A DNA stretch of 64,000 nt from JBEVJC01 sp040510375 (GTDB lineage Bacteria > Bacteroidota > Bacteroidia > Chitinophagales > Chitinophagaceae), in NCBI GenBank assembly GCA_040510375.1, contig JBEVJC010000022.1:203828-267827 (forward strand), in the 5' to 3' direction. Positions 34,557 through 42,804 of this stretch are shown here, piece by piece. The notes below the pieces were generated by a model that saw nothing but the letters and a program-made list of their open reading frames with translations, was not told the origin of the DNA and searched no databases. Position 1 is the stretch's first letter. The number at the start of each line of letters is the position of its first letter. Made by a program: the position numbers and the translations under genes.

Positions 34557-37046
34557 ATGCAGATCGGAAAAAATCACCTATTCAGTTTTTTTTCTCTTAC
34601 CCTCATACTGACAACACTTTCCGCTGCTTCTCAGCAGAAGGTATTTATAGGTACGGTAAGGGACGCACAGAGCGACGAACCTGTACCCTTTGCATCTATT
34701 TCCTTTATCGGCACAACAGTGGGTAAACTGACTGATTCAAGTGGTGCATTTACCTTTCGCCTGGATAAATGGCCATCCGATACCCTGGTGATCACATCTG
34801 TTGGCTACCAGCCATTCCATTTCTCCATCGATATTTCCCAGGATTCCGTCACGGGTGCTGTGACCCTTGAACGGGGTACTTTTAATGAAGGGGTGAAAGT
34901 GAAAGCCAAGGTGAATAAAGGCCTGCTGTTATGGAAAAAAATAGTGCAGAACAAATACCGGAACGACCGCTACCGGTTTGATAATTTCTCTTACGAATTA
35001 TATAATAAACTGGAACTGGATGTCAAGAATGTAAACTTTAAACGGATCACCCGTTTCAAACCATTACGTTCTATCGGCACTGTGATAAACCAGCATATGG
35101 ACAGTTCCGAAAATGTGAAGTACCTGCCTACCTATCTTACTGAAGCGCTGTCCGATTATTACTACCAGAAGAAACCGCTGAAACGCCGGGAAGTGATCAA
35201 GGCTGCCAACACCAATGGTATCAAAAATGAAAGCTTTATAAAATTCCTGGGCGGCATGGACCAGAACATCAATATCTATAATAATTTCCTTACCGTTTTT
35301 GATAAGCAGTTTGTAAGTCCTGCCAGTGATAACGGCGACCTCTATTACAACTACCGCGTACTGGATACCCAGCAGGTAGGATCCAATCGGATCTATCACC
35401 TGGTGTTCACCCCGCGCCGCCTCGGCACCAATACATTTGAAGGCGATTGCTGGGTGGTGGCGGGTTCCTTTGCTATCCAGAAAATGAATCTCCGGCTTGG
35501 CCGCGACGCGAATGTGAACTTCGTTGAAAACCTCAGCCTGATCCAGGAATACAGCCTTATCAATGATACCACCTGGTTCCTTTCCAAGGATAAATTTGTA
35601 GCAGATATCGCCCCGATCGGGCGTAACAGTCCCGGAGTGATTGGCCGGAAAACAACTACCTACCGCAATATCGTTGTCAATGATACTTCGGTAGCCAATG
35701 AGCTGGCAAAAAATAAAGTGGTGGAAGAGGTAATCACGGTAGAAGGAGCAAGTATTAAAGACAAGGAATTCTGGAAAGACTCCCGCCACGAAGAGTTGAC
35801 CAAGTCGGAAGCAGGTATTATCCAGATGATCGATACACTGATGGCCGCACCTTCATTCAAGCGACTGGCCCGCCGCCTCGACTTCTTTGCCACCGGTTAT
35901 GTGGATGTGGGAAAGGTAAAAATCGGCCAATGGTACAACTGGGTGACTGCTAATTCATGGGAGGGCTTCCGCGTCCGCTTCGACCTTGCCAGTAATAAAA
36001 AATTTGACAAGTACTGGTGGTGGCATGGATATCTTGCCTATGGGTTCGGCGACAAAAAACTGAAAGGCAAGGCTGAACTTTTTTACCTGCCCAACAAACA
36101 TCCGCGCCGCTACTGGTATGGCTCCTACACCAATGATCTCGACTTTGGCCAGAACTATTATGGCGAGGTAACTCAGGATAACATCTTTGCCCTTGCCATC
36201 CGTAAACAGAATATCCCGATCAAATTCATCAAAGTGAACGAGAAGCGGTTTGAATTTTTTAATGAACACCGTTTCGGTCTTTCCGAATTACTGGCTGTTA
36301 CACGTAAAGCATATACCCCACTTCAGAATATCCCTTTAAAAGATTCTTTCCCGCTGGTCCACGACCGTGGAACCCCGCTTACCACTTTTGAAGCTTCCCT
36401 GCGCCTGCGTTTTGCCTATCTCGAAAAATTCCTTGAAACGAGTTTCTTCCGGACCAGCCTTGGAAGCCCCTATCCCATTGCTGAATTTTACATAGCCAGG
36501 GGTATCGCCGGGGTTTTTAAAAGCAGTTACAATTACACCAAGTTTTCGGGCAGCATTTCCGATTACCTGAAAGTGCCTCCTTTCGGAACTATTTCCTATC
36601 AGTTATATGCGGGTCGCACCATCGGCACCCTTCCCTATGTATTACTTGATATCGCACCCGGTAACGAACTCCACTACTACAACAAGTATGCATTCAATAT
36701 GATGAACCGGTATGAGTTTATTCACGACCGGTATGCGGGCCTGAACTGGGAACATAATATCGGCAACGGGATCTTCCGGTTATTTCCCAAGCTGAAGTTC
36801 CGCCAGTTCTATACCGTAAAAGCCTTATGGGGCAGCCTTTCCAATGCAAACCGGGAACTCAATTTCAATAAAGGGGCAAATTTCCAGTCGCTCGATGGCA
36901 AGACCTATATGGAAGTGGGCACGGGTGTAGATAATATCCTCAAGGTATTCCGGGTTGATTTTATCTGGAGAATACTTCCAACCACCCCGCTGGAAGGCAA
37001 TACCAGCAAATTCGGCGTATTCGGCAGTTTCAGGCTGACCTTCTGA
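34557..37046 (+). CDS. DUF5686 outer-membrane protein with carboxypeptidase-like regulatory domain
   Basis: 829 residues. Signal peptide about 1-25; then a CarboxypepD_reg-like beta domain (about 27-110: GTVRDAQSDEPVPFASISFIGTT, DTLVITSVGYQPF), then the DUF5686 region to the C-terminus, strand-rich with many aromatic residues (WWWHGYLAYGFGDKK, GSFRLTF at the end), consistent with an outer-membrane barrel. This architecture is widespread in Bacteroidota and its function is unknown; it is distantly like TonB-dependent receptors but lacks a plug domain. Alone on its strand; the 37-bp repeats begin 21 bp after its stop codon. Confidence 0.9.
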   Translation: MQIGKNHLFSFFSLTLILTTLSAASQQKVFIGTVRDAQSDEPVPFASISFIGTTVGKLTDSSGAFTFRLDKWPSDTLVITSVGYQPFHFSIDISQDSVTGAVTLERGTFNEGVKVKAKVNKGLLLWKKIVQNKYRNDRYRFDNFSYELYNKLELDVKNVNFKRITRFKPLRSIGTVINQHMDSSENVKYLPTYLTEALSDYYYQKKPLKRREVIKAANTNGIKNESFIKFLGGMDQNINIYNNFLTVFDKQFVSPASDNGDLYYNYRVLDTQQVGSNRIYHLVFTPRRLGTNTFEGDCWVVAGSFAIQKMNLRLGRDANVNFVENLSLIQEYSLINDTTWFLSKDKFVADIAPIGRNSPGVIGRKTTTYRNIVVNDTSVANELAKNKVVEEVITVEGASIKDKEFWKDSRHEELTKSEAGIIQMIDTLMAAPSFKRLARRLDFFATGYVDVGKVKIGQWYNWVTANSWEGFRVRFDLASNKKFDKYWWWHGYLAYGFGDKKLKGKAELFYLPNKHPRRYWYGSYTNDLDFGQNYYGEVTQDNIFALAIRKQNIPIKFIKVNEKRFEFFNEHRFGLSELLAVTRKAYTPLQNIPLKDSFPLVHDRGTPLTTFEASLRLRFAYLEKFLETSFFRTSLGSPYPIAEFYIARGIAGVFKSSYNYTKFSGSISDYLKVPPFGTISYQLYAGRTIGTLPYVLLDIAPGNELHYYNKYAFNMMNRYEFIHDRYAGLNWEHNIGNGIFRLFPKLKFRQFYTVKALWGSLSNANRELNFNKGANFQSLDGKTYMEVGTGVDNILKVFRVDFIWRILPTTPLEGNTSKFGVFGSFRLTF

Positions 37047-37066
37047 TTGGTAACCCAAACCGGATG

Positions 37067-37177
37067 TTATACAGCAGCTACGCGTTCATCCAGCACAGCA
37101 AGATTATACAGCAGCTGCCCGTTCATCCAGCACAGCGAGAATATACAGCAGCTACGCGTTCATCCAGCACAGCAAGG
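37067..37177. repeat. Three 37-bp tandem repeats at the 3' end of the aminotransferase gene
   Basis: Units 37067-37103, 37104-37140 and 37141-37177 differ at only 2-3 positions each from the first. Read on the minus strand, each unit spells the gene's C-terminus LAVLDERVAAV (one substitution set in the middle unit). In the two units farther from the gene a TAA stop follows; in the nearest unit that stop reads TAT, so translation continues. Confidence 0.95.
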
Positions 37178-38334
37178 ATGATCTTACAAACATTACGCAG
37201 GTCTTCTTCCGATATAACAAGTGGTGGTGAAATCCGCAATGAATCAGAGGCAAACAGGAACCAGTCCGTCAGTACCCCCTTTTTTATACAACGGTCAATG
37301 ATCCATTTATTGGAAGCAAATGAATCAAAACGAAGTGACATCCAAAGACCGGCCTGGGTTTTTTCCAGGATCAGCGGATGCTCCAGTAACTGATCAATGA
37401 GTAAGGCTTTTGCATTAATGGTATCTATAACTTTTTCATCAAGCATTGCCTTCATGGAAGCATGCCCTGCCGCACAGGATAGAGGATGGCCACCAAATGT
37501 GGTGATATGTCCAAGCACCGGATTCTCCGCAAGGGTAAACATCAGCTGCCTGTCGGCGATAAAGGCACCTAACGGCAAACCGCCACCCAGCGCCTTTCCA
37601 AGCAACAGCACGTCGGGAATAATTCCATACCGTTCAAAACCCCAAAGGGTACCGGTGCGGCCAAAACCTGTCTGGATTTCATCCAGCACCAACAGGGTGC
37701 CTGTTGCCGTGCATCTTTGGCGAAGCGCCTGCATCCATTCAATAGAGGGTGGTCGCACCCCCGCTTCTGCCTGCACAGTTTCTGCTATGACACAGGCAGT
37801 ACGATCCGTAATATCATTGAGCGAGGCAAAGGAATTATATTCCAGATGCAGGATATCGGGCAACAATGGCCGGTAAGCATTACGCCAGTATTCGTCGCCA
37901 ATTATACTCAATGCACCCTGGGTGGAACCATGATACGAATTATTAAAGGCAACTACCTGGGTGCGGTTGCTTACCCGCTTGGCCAACTTCATGGCACCTT
38001 CCACGGCTTCCGCCCCTGAATTGGTAAAATAAACCGAGTTCAGTGATTCCGGAAGATATTGTGTCAGTAACTGCGCATAACGCACCTGCGGCGCTTCTAC
38101 AAATTCACCATAAACCATGATATGCAGGTAGGCACTTGCTTGTTCGCTGATGGCGGCCAGCACAGCGGGATGACCATGACCCATATTGGCAACACTGATG
38201 CCGCCAATAAGGTCAATATACTCAACTCCGGTGGCTGTGTAAAGCCGCACCCCTTCCGCACGGCTGATCTCCAGGGCAAGCGGGGCCGGTGATGTCTGGG
38301 CTACATGTGTTAAAAAAATCTCGCGCTGGTTCAT
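37123..38334 (-). CDS. Class III PLP-dependent aminotransferase
   Basis: 403 residues from ATG 38334 (MNQREIFLTHVAQTSPAPL); a start eight codons earlier exists but is not family-like. Motifs: TNSGAEAVEGAMKLAK near residue 104, DEIQTGFGRTG with the PLP-ring Asp, and GKALGGGLPLGA with the PLP-binding lysine. The family includes acetylornithine and other omega-amino acid aminotransferases; this one resembles Bacteroidota 'aspartate aminotransferase family' proteins, and the true substrate is unclear. Odd feature: the normal stop after LDERVAAV has changed to TAT, so the protein gains YSRCAG by reading in another frame into a tandem repeat copy. The extension is at the very C-terminus and probably tolerated. 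Confidence 0.92.
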   Translation of the reverse strand: MNQREIFLTHVAQTSPAPLALEISRAEGVRLYTATGVEYIDLIGGISVANMGHGHPAVLAAISEQASAYLHIMVYGEFVEAPQVRYAQLLTQYLPESLNSVYFTNSGAEAVEGAMKLAKRVSNRTQVVAFNNSYHGSTQGALSIIGDEYWRNAYRPLLPDILHLEYNSFASLNDITDRTACVIAETVQAEAGVRPPSIEWMQALRQRCTATGTLLVLDEIQTGFGRTGTLWGFERYGIIPDVLLLGKALGGGLPLGAFIADRQLMFTLAENPVLGHITTFGGHPLSCAAGHASMKAMLDEKVIDTINAKALLIDQLLEHPLILEKTQAGLWMSLRFDSFASNKWIIDRCIKKGVLTDWFLFASDSLRISPPLVISEEDLRNVCKIILAVLDERVAAVYSRCAG

Positions 38335-38381
38335 CCCTTTATTTCTACAAAGAAACAAAGGGTATCCTAAGGCACAAAGAA

Positions 38382-38393
38382 TTATCTAATTTG
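38382..38393 (+). promoter_or_regulatory. TTATCTAATTTG motif before the gamma-carbonic-anhydrase-like gene
   Basis: The same 12-mer is found before the subtilase gene (minus strand, 13883-13894). Here it ends 24 bp before the ATG at 38418. It contains a shortened form of the -7 box. Confidence 0.35.
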
Positions 38394-38417
38394 CATACCT
38401 CATAAACAAATTCATAC

Positions 38418-38930
38418 ATGGCACTCATACTTCCGGTTGAAGGGATTTCTCCCGTATTTGGTAAAGATTGTTTCCTTGCCCCCAACGCCACCATTGTGGG
38501 AAAGGTTACCATGGGCGACCAATGTTCTGCCTGGTTCAATACCGTGATCCGGGGTGATGTCAATGTTATTGTAATGGGAAATAAGGTAAACGTTCAGGAT
38601 GGCGCCTGTATCCATTGTACCTATCTGAAGACCGGTACCATCATTGGTAACAGTGTTTCCATCGGGCACAATGCGATTGTACATGGTTGCACCATTCATG
38701 ATAATGTACTGATTGGTATGGGCGCAATCGTGATGGACAATGCGGTGGTACATAGCAATACCATTATTGCAGCCGGGGCGGTGGTGCTTGAAAATACAAT
38801 CTGTGAAGCCGGTAGTATCTATGCAGGTGTTCCTGCAAAAAAAGTAAAGGATATTTCGCAGGACCTGATCCATAACGAAATCAACCGCATTGCTGACAAT
38901 TATATCAAATATTCCGGCTGGTTTAAATAG
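38418..38930 (+). CDS. Gamma-carbonic-anhydrase family protein (hexapeptide repeat)
   Basis: 170 residues forming a left-handed beta-helix of hexapeptide repeats (for example VIGNSVSIGHNAIVHGCTIHDNVLIGMGAIV) with the zinc-binding histidines of gamma-class carbonic anhydrases visible in IHCTYL, SIGHNAIVHGC. The family also includes YrdA and CaiE-like proteins without proven activity, so carbonic anhydrase activity is not certain. Trimer expected. A C-terminal helix region (KVKDISQDLIHNEINRIADNY) is family-typical. No operon partner. Confidence 0.88.
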   Translation: MALILPVEGISPVFGKDCFLAPNATIVGKVTMGDQCSAWFNTVIRGDVNVIVMGNKVNVQDGACIHCTYLKTGTIIGNSVSIGHNAIVHGCTIHDNVLIGMGAIVMDNAVVHSNTIIAAGAVVLENTICEAGSIYAGVPAKKVKDISQDLIHNEINRIADNYIKYSGWFK

Positions 38931-39138
38931 CGTAATGCATGGATATGGACCAGGCAGTACCTGGTCTGAATACACCCCCGGTACCCTTTACGGGCAAACA
39001 ATAAAATTTCTTAATTATTTAACTGACCATAAATCATTAAGGAACAATGCAATGTTTCTGGAAGGCAGTCCCACAGTAGTTTTACGCTAGTAAAACCGAT
39101 ATCCCGTTATTACATTTACTGTACACAAAAGATCTGCT

Positions 39139-39324
39139 ATGAAATCCCGCTTAACCAACTTTGTTCTTTTATGCATGATGGCTTCACTGGTTTCCTGCAG
39201 TGTTTTCAAATCAAAGAAAACCGGTTGCCCAACCAATGGGCGGAACGTTGGTGCTGAGAAGCTGGTTAGTGGCGATCCCGATGCTGCAAAAGCGGCAAGG
39301 AAAGCAAAAAAATTCAAAGGCTGA
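39139..39324 (+). CDS. Small lipoprotein, 61 residues
   Basis: Lipoprotein signal with lipobox LVSC (Cys20), then 41 mature residues that are rich in Lys and Gly (SKKTGCPTNGRNVGAEKL, KAARKAKKFKG). No domain is known. Similar tiny lipoproteins with a 'GCPtNGrNvGAEkll' stretch occur in related Bacteroidota as I recall, which supports real coding. Probably anchored in the outer membrane facing the periplasm. A perfect inverted repeat (GTTTTAC-GCTA-GTAAAAC, 39079-39096) lies 43 bp upstream. Function unknown. Confidence 0.75.
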   Translation: MKSRLTNFVLLCMMASLVSCSVFKSKKTGCPTNGRNVGAEKLVSGDPDAAKAARKAKKFKG

Positions 39325-39394
39325 TCCGGCCAGAGGCAGCTTTTGTCCGAAATCCATGTCTTATAGTTATAACCACTAAACCTAAATTATTACT

Positions 39395-39724
39395 ATGAGC
39401 GTTACCCTAAGAACCAATCTCGGTTCAACTGAAGCTGTACTCGCGGATGACGGGACATTAAACCTGTTCTACCAGATCGCGGACATTGTAAGCAACGACC
39501 TTAAAGTACGTTTCCTGCACAAGGAAGACGAAGCAGATTCCGTAAACTGGAACTTCCGGTACAAAGGCCAGAACTTTTCCCTGCATTACAGTATTTATAA
39601 TGGCATTTCTATCCTGCCTGTTGCTACACGGTATACAGAAAAGAACAATAAGGTACTTACTGAAATGGCTGTGGTTGTAGGAACCAGGCTGCAAGCGGGT
39701 TCCAGCCTGAGGAAGTCAGCCTGA
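39395..39724 (+). CDS. Conserved hypothetical protein, 109 residues
   Basis: A soluble alpha/beta protein with no signal or membrane segment. The sequence alternates strands and turns (LNLFYQIADIVSNDLKVRFLHKEDEADSVNWNFRYKGQNFSLHYSIYNG) and ends in a polar tail. I do not recognise a named domain. It follows the small lipoprotein by 70 bp and may share its transcript. Function unknown. Confidence 0.75.
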   Translation: MSVTLRTNLGSTEAVLADDGTLNLFYQIADIVSNDLKVRFLHKEDEADSVNWNFRYKGQNFSLHYSIYNGISILPVATRYTEKNNKVLTEMAVVVGTRLQAGSSLRKSA

Positions 39725-39866
39725 ATATTCCAATACCGGTTATCATACTCAGGTGCAAAGCCGGCCTGAATAAATCAATAACAACCTTTATTCCCGTGGC
39801 CAACACGCAGCGGCCTGAATATTCCACGAGCTGCCATATCCCTGCCCGGGCCTGACCGCCCCGGTC

Positions 39867-40793
39867 CTAGTAAGTTTTGGCTTCTATTGATTCCAGGATA
39901 TTATAATAACTGACATATCGGTCTTCCGAAATCTCCCCGTTTCTCACGGCCTCTTTAATAGCGCATCCGGGTTCATTTACATGCTGGCAGTTATTGAACT
40001 GGCATCCACTCAGCCTTGCCCTCATTTCTGGAAAATAATGGGAAAGTTCCGGCTTCGTAATATCAACCAGCCCAAATTCACGCATACCCGGAGTATCGAT
40101 CAGGCGGCCTCCGCCGGGCAGGTCGAACATTTCTGCAAAAGTGGTGGTATGCTGGCCCTTTCCACTCCAGCCACTGATGACCTGTGTCTTCAGGTCCAGT
40201 CCGGGCAGGATCTGGTTGAGCAGGGTTGATTTCCCCACACCGCTATGTCCGCTGATCAGCGTGGTTTTGTCTTTTAATTCAGCACTGAGTTCCCCAATGC
40301 CGGTGCCGGTGACGGTACTTGTTTTGAATACTTTGTATCCGGCACTTTCATACATTATTTTCCATTCGCTGTATTTCTCTTCTTCCTGGTGTCGGTAGAG
40401 ATCCGATTTATTGAAGACAACCAGTGAAGGCACATGGAACATTTCCGAAGCAACCAGGAACCTGTCGATAAAACCCTGGGAGGTTCTTGGCTCCCTTAAG
40501 GTTGCCACCAGGAGCGACTGGTCAAGATTGGAGGCAACGATATGATGCTGGTGTTTGAAACGGGGCGATTGCCTGTTGATATAATTACCCCGTTCGTGAA
40601 TCCTGGTGATAGTGGCTGAATGTTCCAGTTCGTTCTCCACTTCAATATCCACCAGGTCGCCCACAGCAAGCGGGTTGGTACTGGTGATCCCGTCTATCTT
40701 GAAGATCCCCTTCATCCGCGCATTGTGCCAATTGCCCGAATCATCTTTCACCGTGTACCAGCTCCCGGTAGATTTATAAACTGTTGCTCTCAT
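39867..40793 (-). CDS. rsgA: Ribosome small subunit-dependent GTPase RsgA
   Basis: Late-stage assembly factor of the 30S subunit. 308 residues: N-terminal OB-fold (about 1-75), then a circularly permuted GTPase with motifs in the order G4 (NKSD), G1 (GHSGVGKST) and G3 (DTPG), and a C-terminal zinc domain (CQFNNCQHVNEPGC) fitting the CxxxxCxHxxxxxC signature. Length is normal. Only 35 bp separate it from batA upstream on the same strand, so it may be the last gene of that operon. Confidence 0.96.
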   Translation of the reverse strand: MRATVYKSTGSWYTVKDDSGNWHNARMKGIFKIDGITSTNPLAVGDLVDIEVENELEHSATITRIHERGNYINRQSPRFKHQHHIVASNLDQSLLVATLREPRTSQGFIDRFLVASEMFHVPSLVVFNKSDLYRHQEEEKYSEWKIMYESAGYKVFKTSTVTGTGIGELSAELKDKTTLISGHSGVGKSTLLNQILPGLDLKTQVISGWSGKGQHTTTFAEMFDLPGGGRLIDTPGMREFGLVDITKPELSHYFPEMRARLSGCQFNNCQHVNEPGCAIKEAVRNGEISEDRYVSYYNILESIEAKTY

Positions 40794-40828
40794 GTTCTGC
40801 GAATTTCCAGAAATAAAACGAGAGCGGA

Positions 40829-41842
40829 CTACGGAAATTTTCTCAGCAGTGTGAATCGCAGCACCAATTCCAGGAACAGGAAGGCCAGCGCGGCAAACAG
40901 GAACGGATAGAACAGCTCGATATAACGTTTGTAGGAAACTACCTGGATATCTGACTTTTCAAGTTTATCGATACGGGCATATATTCCCTGCAGACTTTCC
41001 TTGTCGCGCGCACGGAAATACTGACCTCCGGTTTCTGTTGCCATTTTTGACAAAAGCTGTTCGTCAAGAAAATAGGCTGATGGATTTTTATCAGCTGGTT
41101 GTTTGCTGGTTAATTCCACGATGGTGGACTGGGCCGCACCCATACCGATAGAATAGATTTTCACTCCCCGTGCCTTCGCGATTTCCAGTGCGGTCAGCGG
41201 ATCAATCAGCCTGGTATCAGGTGCATCTTCCTTTCCATCGGTAAGCAGGATGATCACCTTACTCCTGGCATTACTCTTTGCAAGCCGGTCGACTGCAGTG
41301 GCCAGCCCTTCGCCGATTACTGTTCCGTCTTTCAGGAAGCGCCGGCTCTCCAGTGTCTGGATCTGGTGGATAAGGGTGTTCCTGTCGGTGGTCAGCGGGC
41401 ATTGTGTGAAACTTTCACCTGAAAAAATTACCAGACCGATCCGGTCCACTGGTCTTGCCCTTACAAAATCCTCCGCCACCTGTTTTGCCACTTCCATCCT
41501 GGAAGGCAGGATATCACGAGTACCCATACTTCCACTTACGTCCATACACAAAATGATATCGATCCCTTCGCCCTTTGTCTGCTCCTGGTCATTACGTTTC
41601 TGCGGTCGCGCCAGCGCAAATACCAACGCAATCAGTGCCAGGCAACGAAAAATAAAGGGAAGGTGCAGGAGTCTTGTCCGCAACGACCTTACCTTGAAGG
41701 GCTTCACACTCGACACAGTAAATGTTGCTTCCTGCCTGCGGCCTTTCCGCGAGTACAGGTAGATCAACAGCGGGACCAGTCCGAGTAAAATAAAATTCTC
41801 GGGCCACAGGAAATCTATATTTTTTAACCAGTCGTACAACAT
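40829..41842 (-). CDS. batA: BatA-like VWA-domain membrane protein
   Basis: 337 residues with a short N-terminal membrane helix pair (WPENFILLGLVPLLIYLY and IFRCLALIALVFALARP), then a von Willebrand A domain with an intact MIDAS site DVSGSMG (Asp101, Ser103, Ser105), and a C-terminal membrane helix (ELFYPFLFAALAFLFLELVLRFTLL). This is the BatA layout of the Bat (Bacteroides aerotolerance) system, in which VWA proteins work with MoxR ATPases in the envelope. Separated from the next gene upstream by 11 bp. The second VWA protein BatB and the TPR protein BatC are absent from this cluster. Confidence 0.9.
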   Translation of the reverse strand: MLYDWLKNIDFLWPENFILLGLVPLLIYLYSRKGRRQEATFTVSSVKPFKVRSLRTRLLHLPFIFRCLALIALVFALARPQKRNDQEQTKGEGIDIILCMDVSGSMGTRDILPSRMEVAKQVAEDFVRARPVDRIGLVIFSGESFTQCPLTTDRNTLIHQIQTLESRRFLKDGTVIGEGLATAVDRLAKSNARSKVIILLTDGKEDAPDTRLIDPLTALEIAKARGVKIYSIGMGAAQSTIVELTSKQPADKNPSAYFLDEQLLSKMATETGGQYFRARDKESLQGIYARIDKLEKSDIQVVSYKRYIELFYPFLFAALAFLFLELVLRFTLLRKFP

Positions 41843-41853
41843 TTCATTTTTGT

Positions 41854-42789
41854 TTACACATCCGCCGGCCCAGCTACCCCATCATCTTTTTTTATTTCTT
41901 CACTCACCACCGGCTTCACTTCTTCAATCATCCGGATACTTTCAAGTACTGTCTGTCTTGTGCGTTCATCATCCTGCGCCGATGCATCAAAGCGGGCAAA
42001 CTTGACCAGATCACTGAAACGAAGAGCCGATGAAAGTTCGCGGTACAGGTCGGCCGGAAGCCCAACCCCTTTAAGCTGTTCCACCAGGTCGCCCGTTGTC
42101 TGTTGCATCGAATCAATGCCCCTGCGCTTCAATACATATAACCTGAAAATGTTTACCAGCCGCGAATAATAAAGATCCTTCGCCATCTGTTCCTTACCCA
42201 GTTCATCCAGTTCCCTGATCGCTCTGAGATAAACATCTTCCTCTGCCACCGGTGCAGGTAATGGTTTCTTTTTTCCCCTGAATGCAAAATAAATAATCAG
42301 CAGCAGGGCCACAGCACCGGCAACGAAATACCACCATTTCAGGGGGCTCTCTTTCTTTTCAGCATCGGCTTCAACCAGGTCCTTGATATCGTTATATGGT
42401 TTTGAAATATCAAAGGGAGTATAACCAACATCAACCGGGATACTGTCGGTATAAATACTGTCGCGCAAAAGCAGGGGTGGGATTACCCAGTGACCTGAAT
42501 CGAAACTGGTGATATAAATCGCTCCTTTCAGAATCGTTCCTTTCGATGTATTTGATGTATCAATTTTATCGCGACGCAGGATCTCAAAGTGTGGAATGGA
42601 ATCCGGATTAAAAAAACCTATTGCCTCATTTTCCGGGATATCGGCCTCCAGCATGAGTTTGATGGGTTCGCCAATCAGTATGGCGGTTTTATCAGGTGTG
42701 ATCTTTACGGTGGTCTGTGCCATGGCCGAAGTAATCGCCAGCAACAGGCCAAGGGTCGTTAATATTTTATGCGGGTGGAAATTGATCAT
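41854..42789 (-). CDS. BatD-like periplasmic/membrane protein
   Basis: 311 residues: signal peptide (about 1-24, ending AMAQ), a beta-rich periplasmic domain that begins VKITPDKTAILIGEPIKLMLEA, which matches the N-terminal repeats of BatD, a single membrane helix at about 151-168 (YFVAGAVALLLIIYFAF), and a cytoplasmic helical tail (DVYLRAIRELDEL ... RRRGIDSMQQTTGDLVEQL) like the DUF4381 tail found in related MoxR operons. It probably bridges the VWA and DUF58 parts of the complex. Stands 15 bp from DUF58 and 11 bp from batA. Lipoprotein features are absent. Confidence 0.82.
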   Translation of the reverse strand: MINFHPHKILTTLGLLLAITSAMAQTTVKITPDKTAILIGEPIKLMLEADIPENEAIGFFNPDSIPHFEILRRDKIDTSNTSKGTILKGAIYITSFDSGHWVIPPLLLRDSIYTDSIPVDVGYTPFDISKPYNDIKDLVEADAEKKESPLKWWYFVAGAVALLLIIYFAFRGKKKPLPAPVAEEDVYLRAIRELDELGKEQMAKDLYYSRLVNIFRLYVLKRRGIDSMQQTTGDLVEQLKGVGLPADLYRELSSALRFSDLVKFARFDASAQDDERTRQTVLESIRMIEEVKPVVSEEIKKDDGVAGPADV

Positions 42790-42804
42790 TCAGTTAAAGG
42801 TGGA

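Noticed and set aside
37067..37177. The 37-bp repeats as a CRISPR array.
   Set aside because: Three units are directly abutting with no spacers, and they contain coding sequence of the aminotransferase; no cas genes are near.
39079..39096. Perfect inverted repeat GTTTTAC-GCTA-GTAAAAC as a terminator or operator.
   Set aside because: No T-run follows and no regulator gene is nearby; its role cannot be assigned from sequence.
39395..39724. The 109-residue protein as GldC, because of similar size and presence of gldB.
   Set aside because: Its sequence does not share the GldC pattern as I remember it, and it is 8 kb away from gldB.
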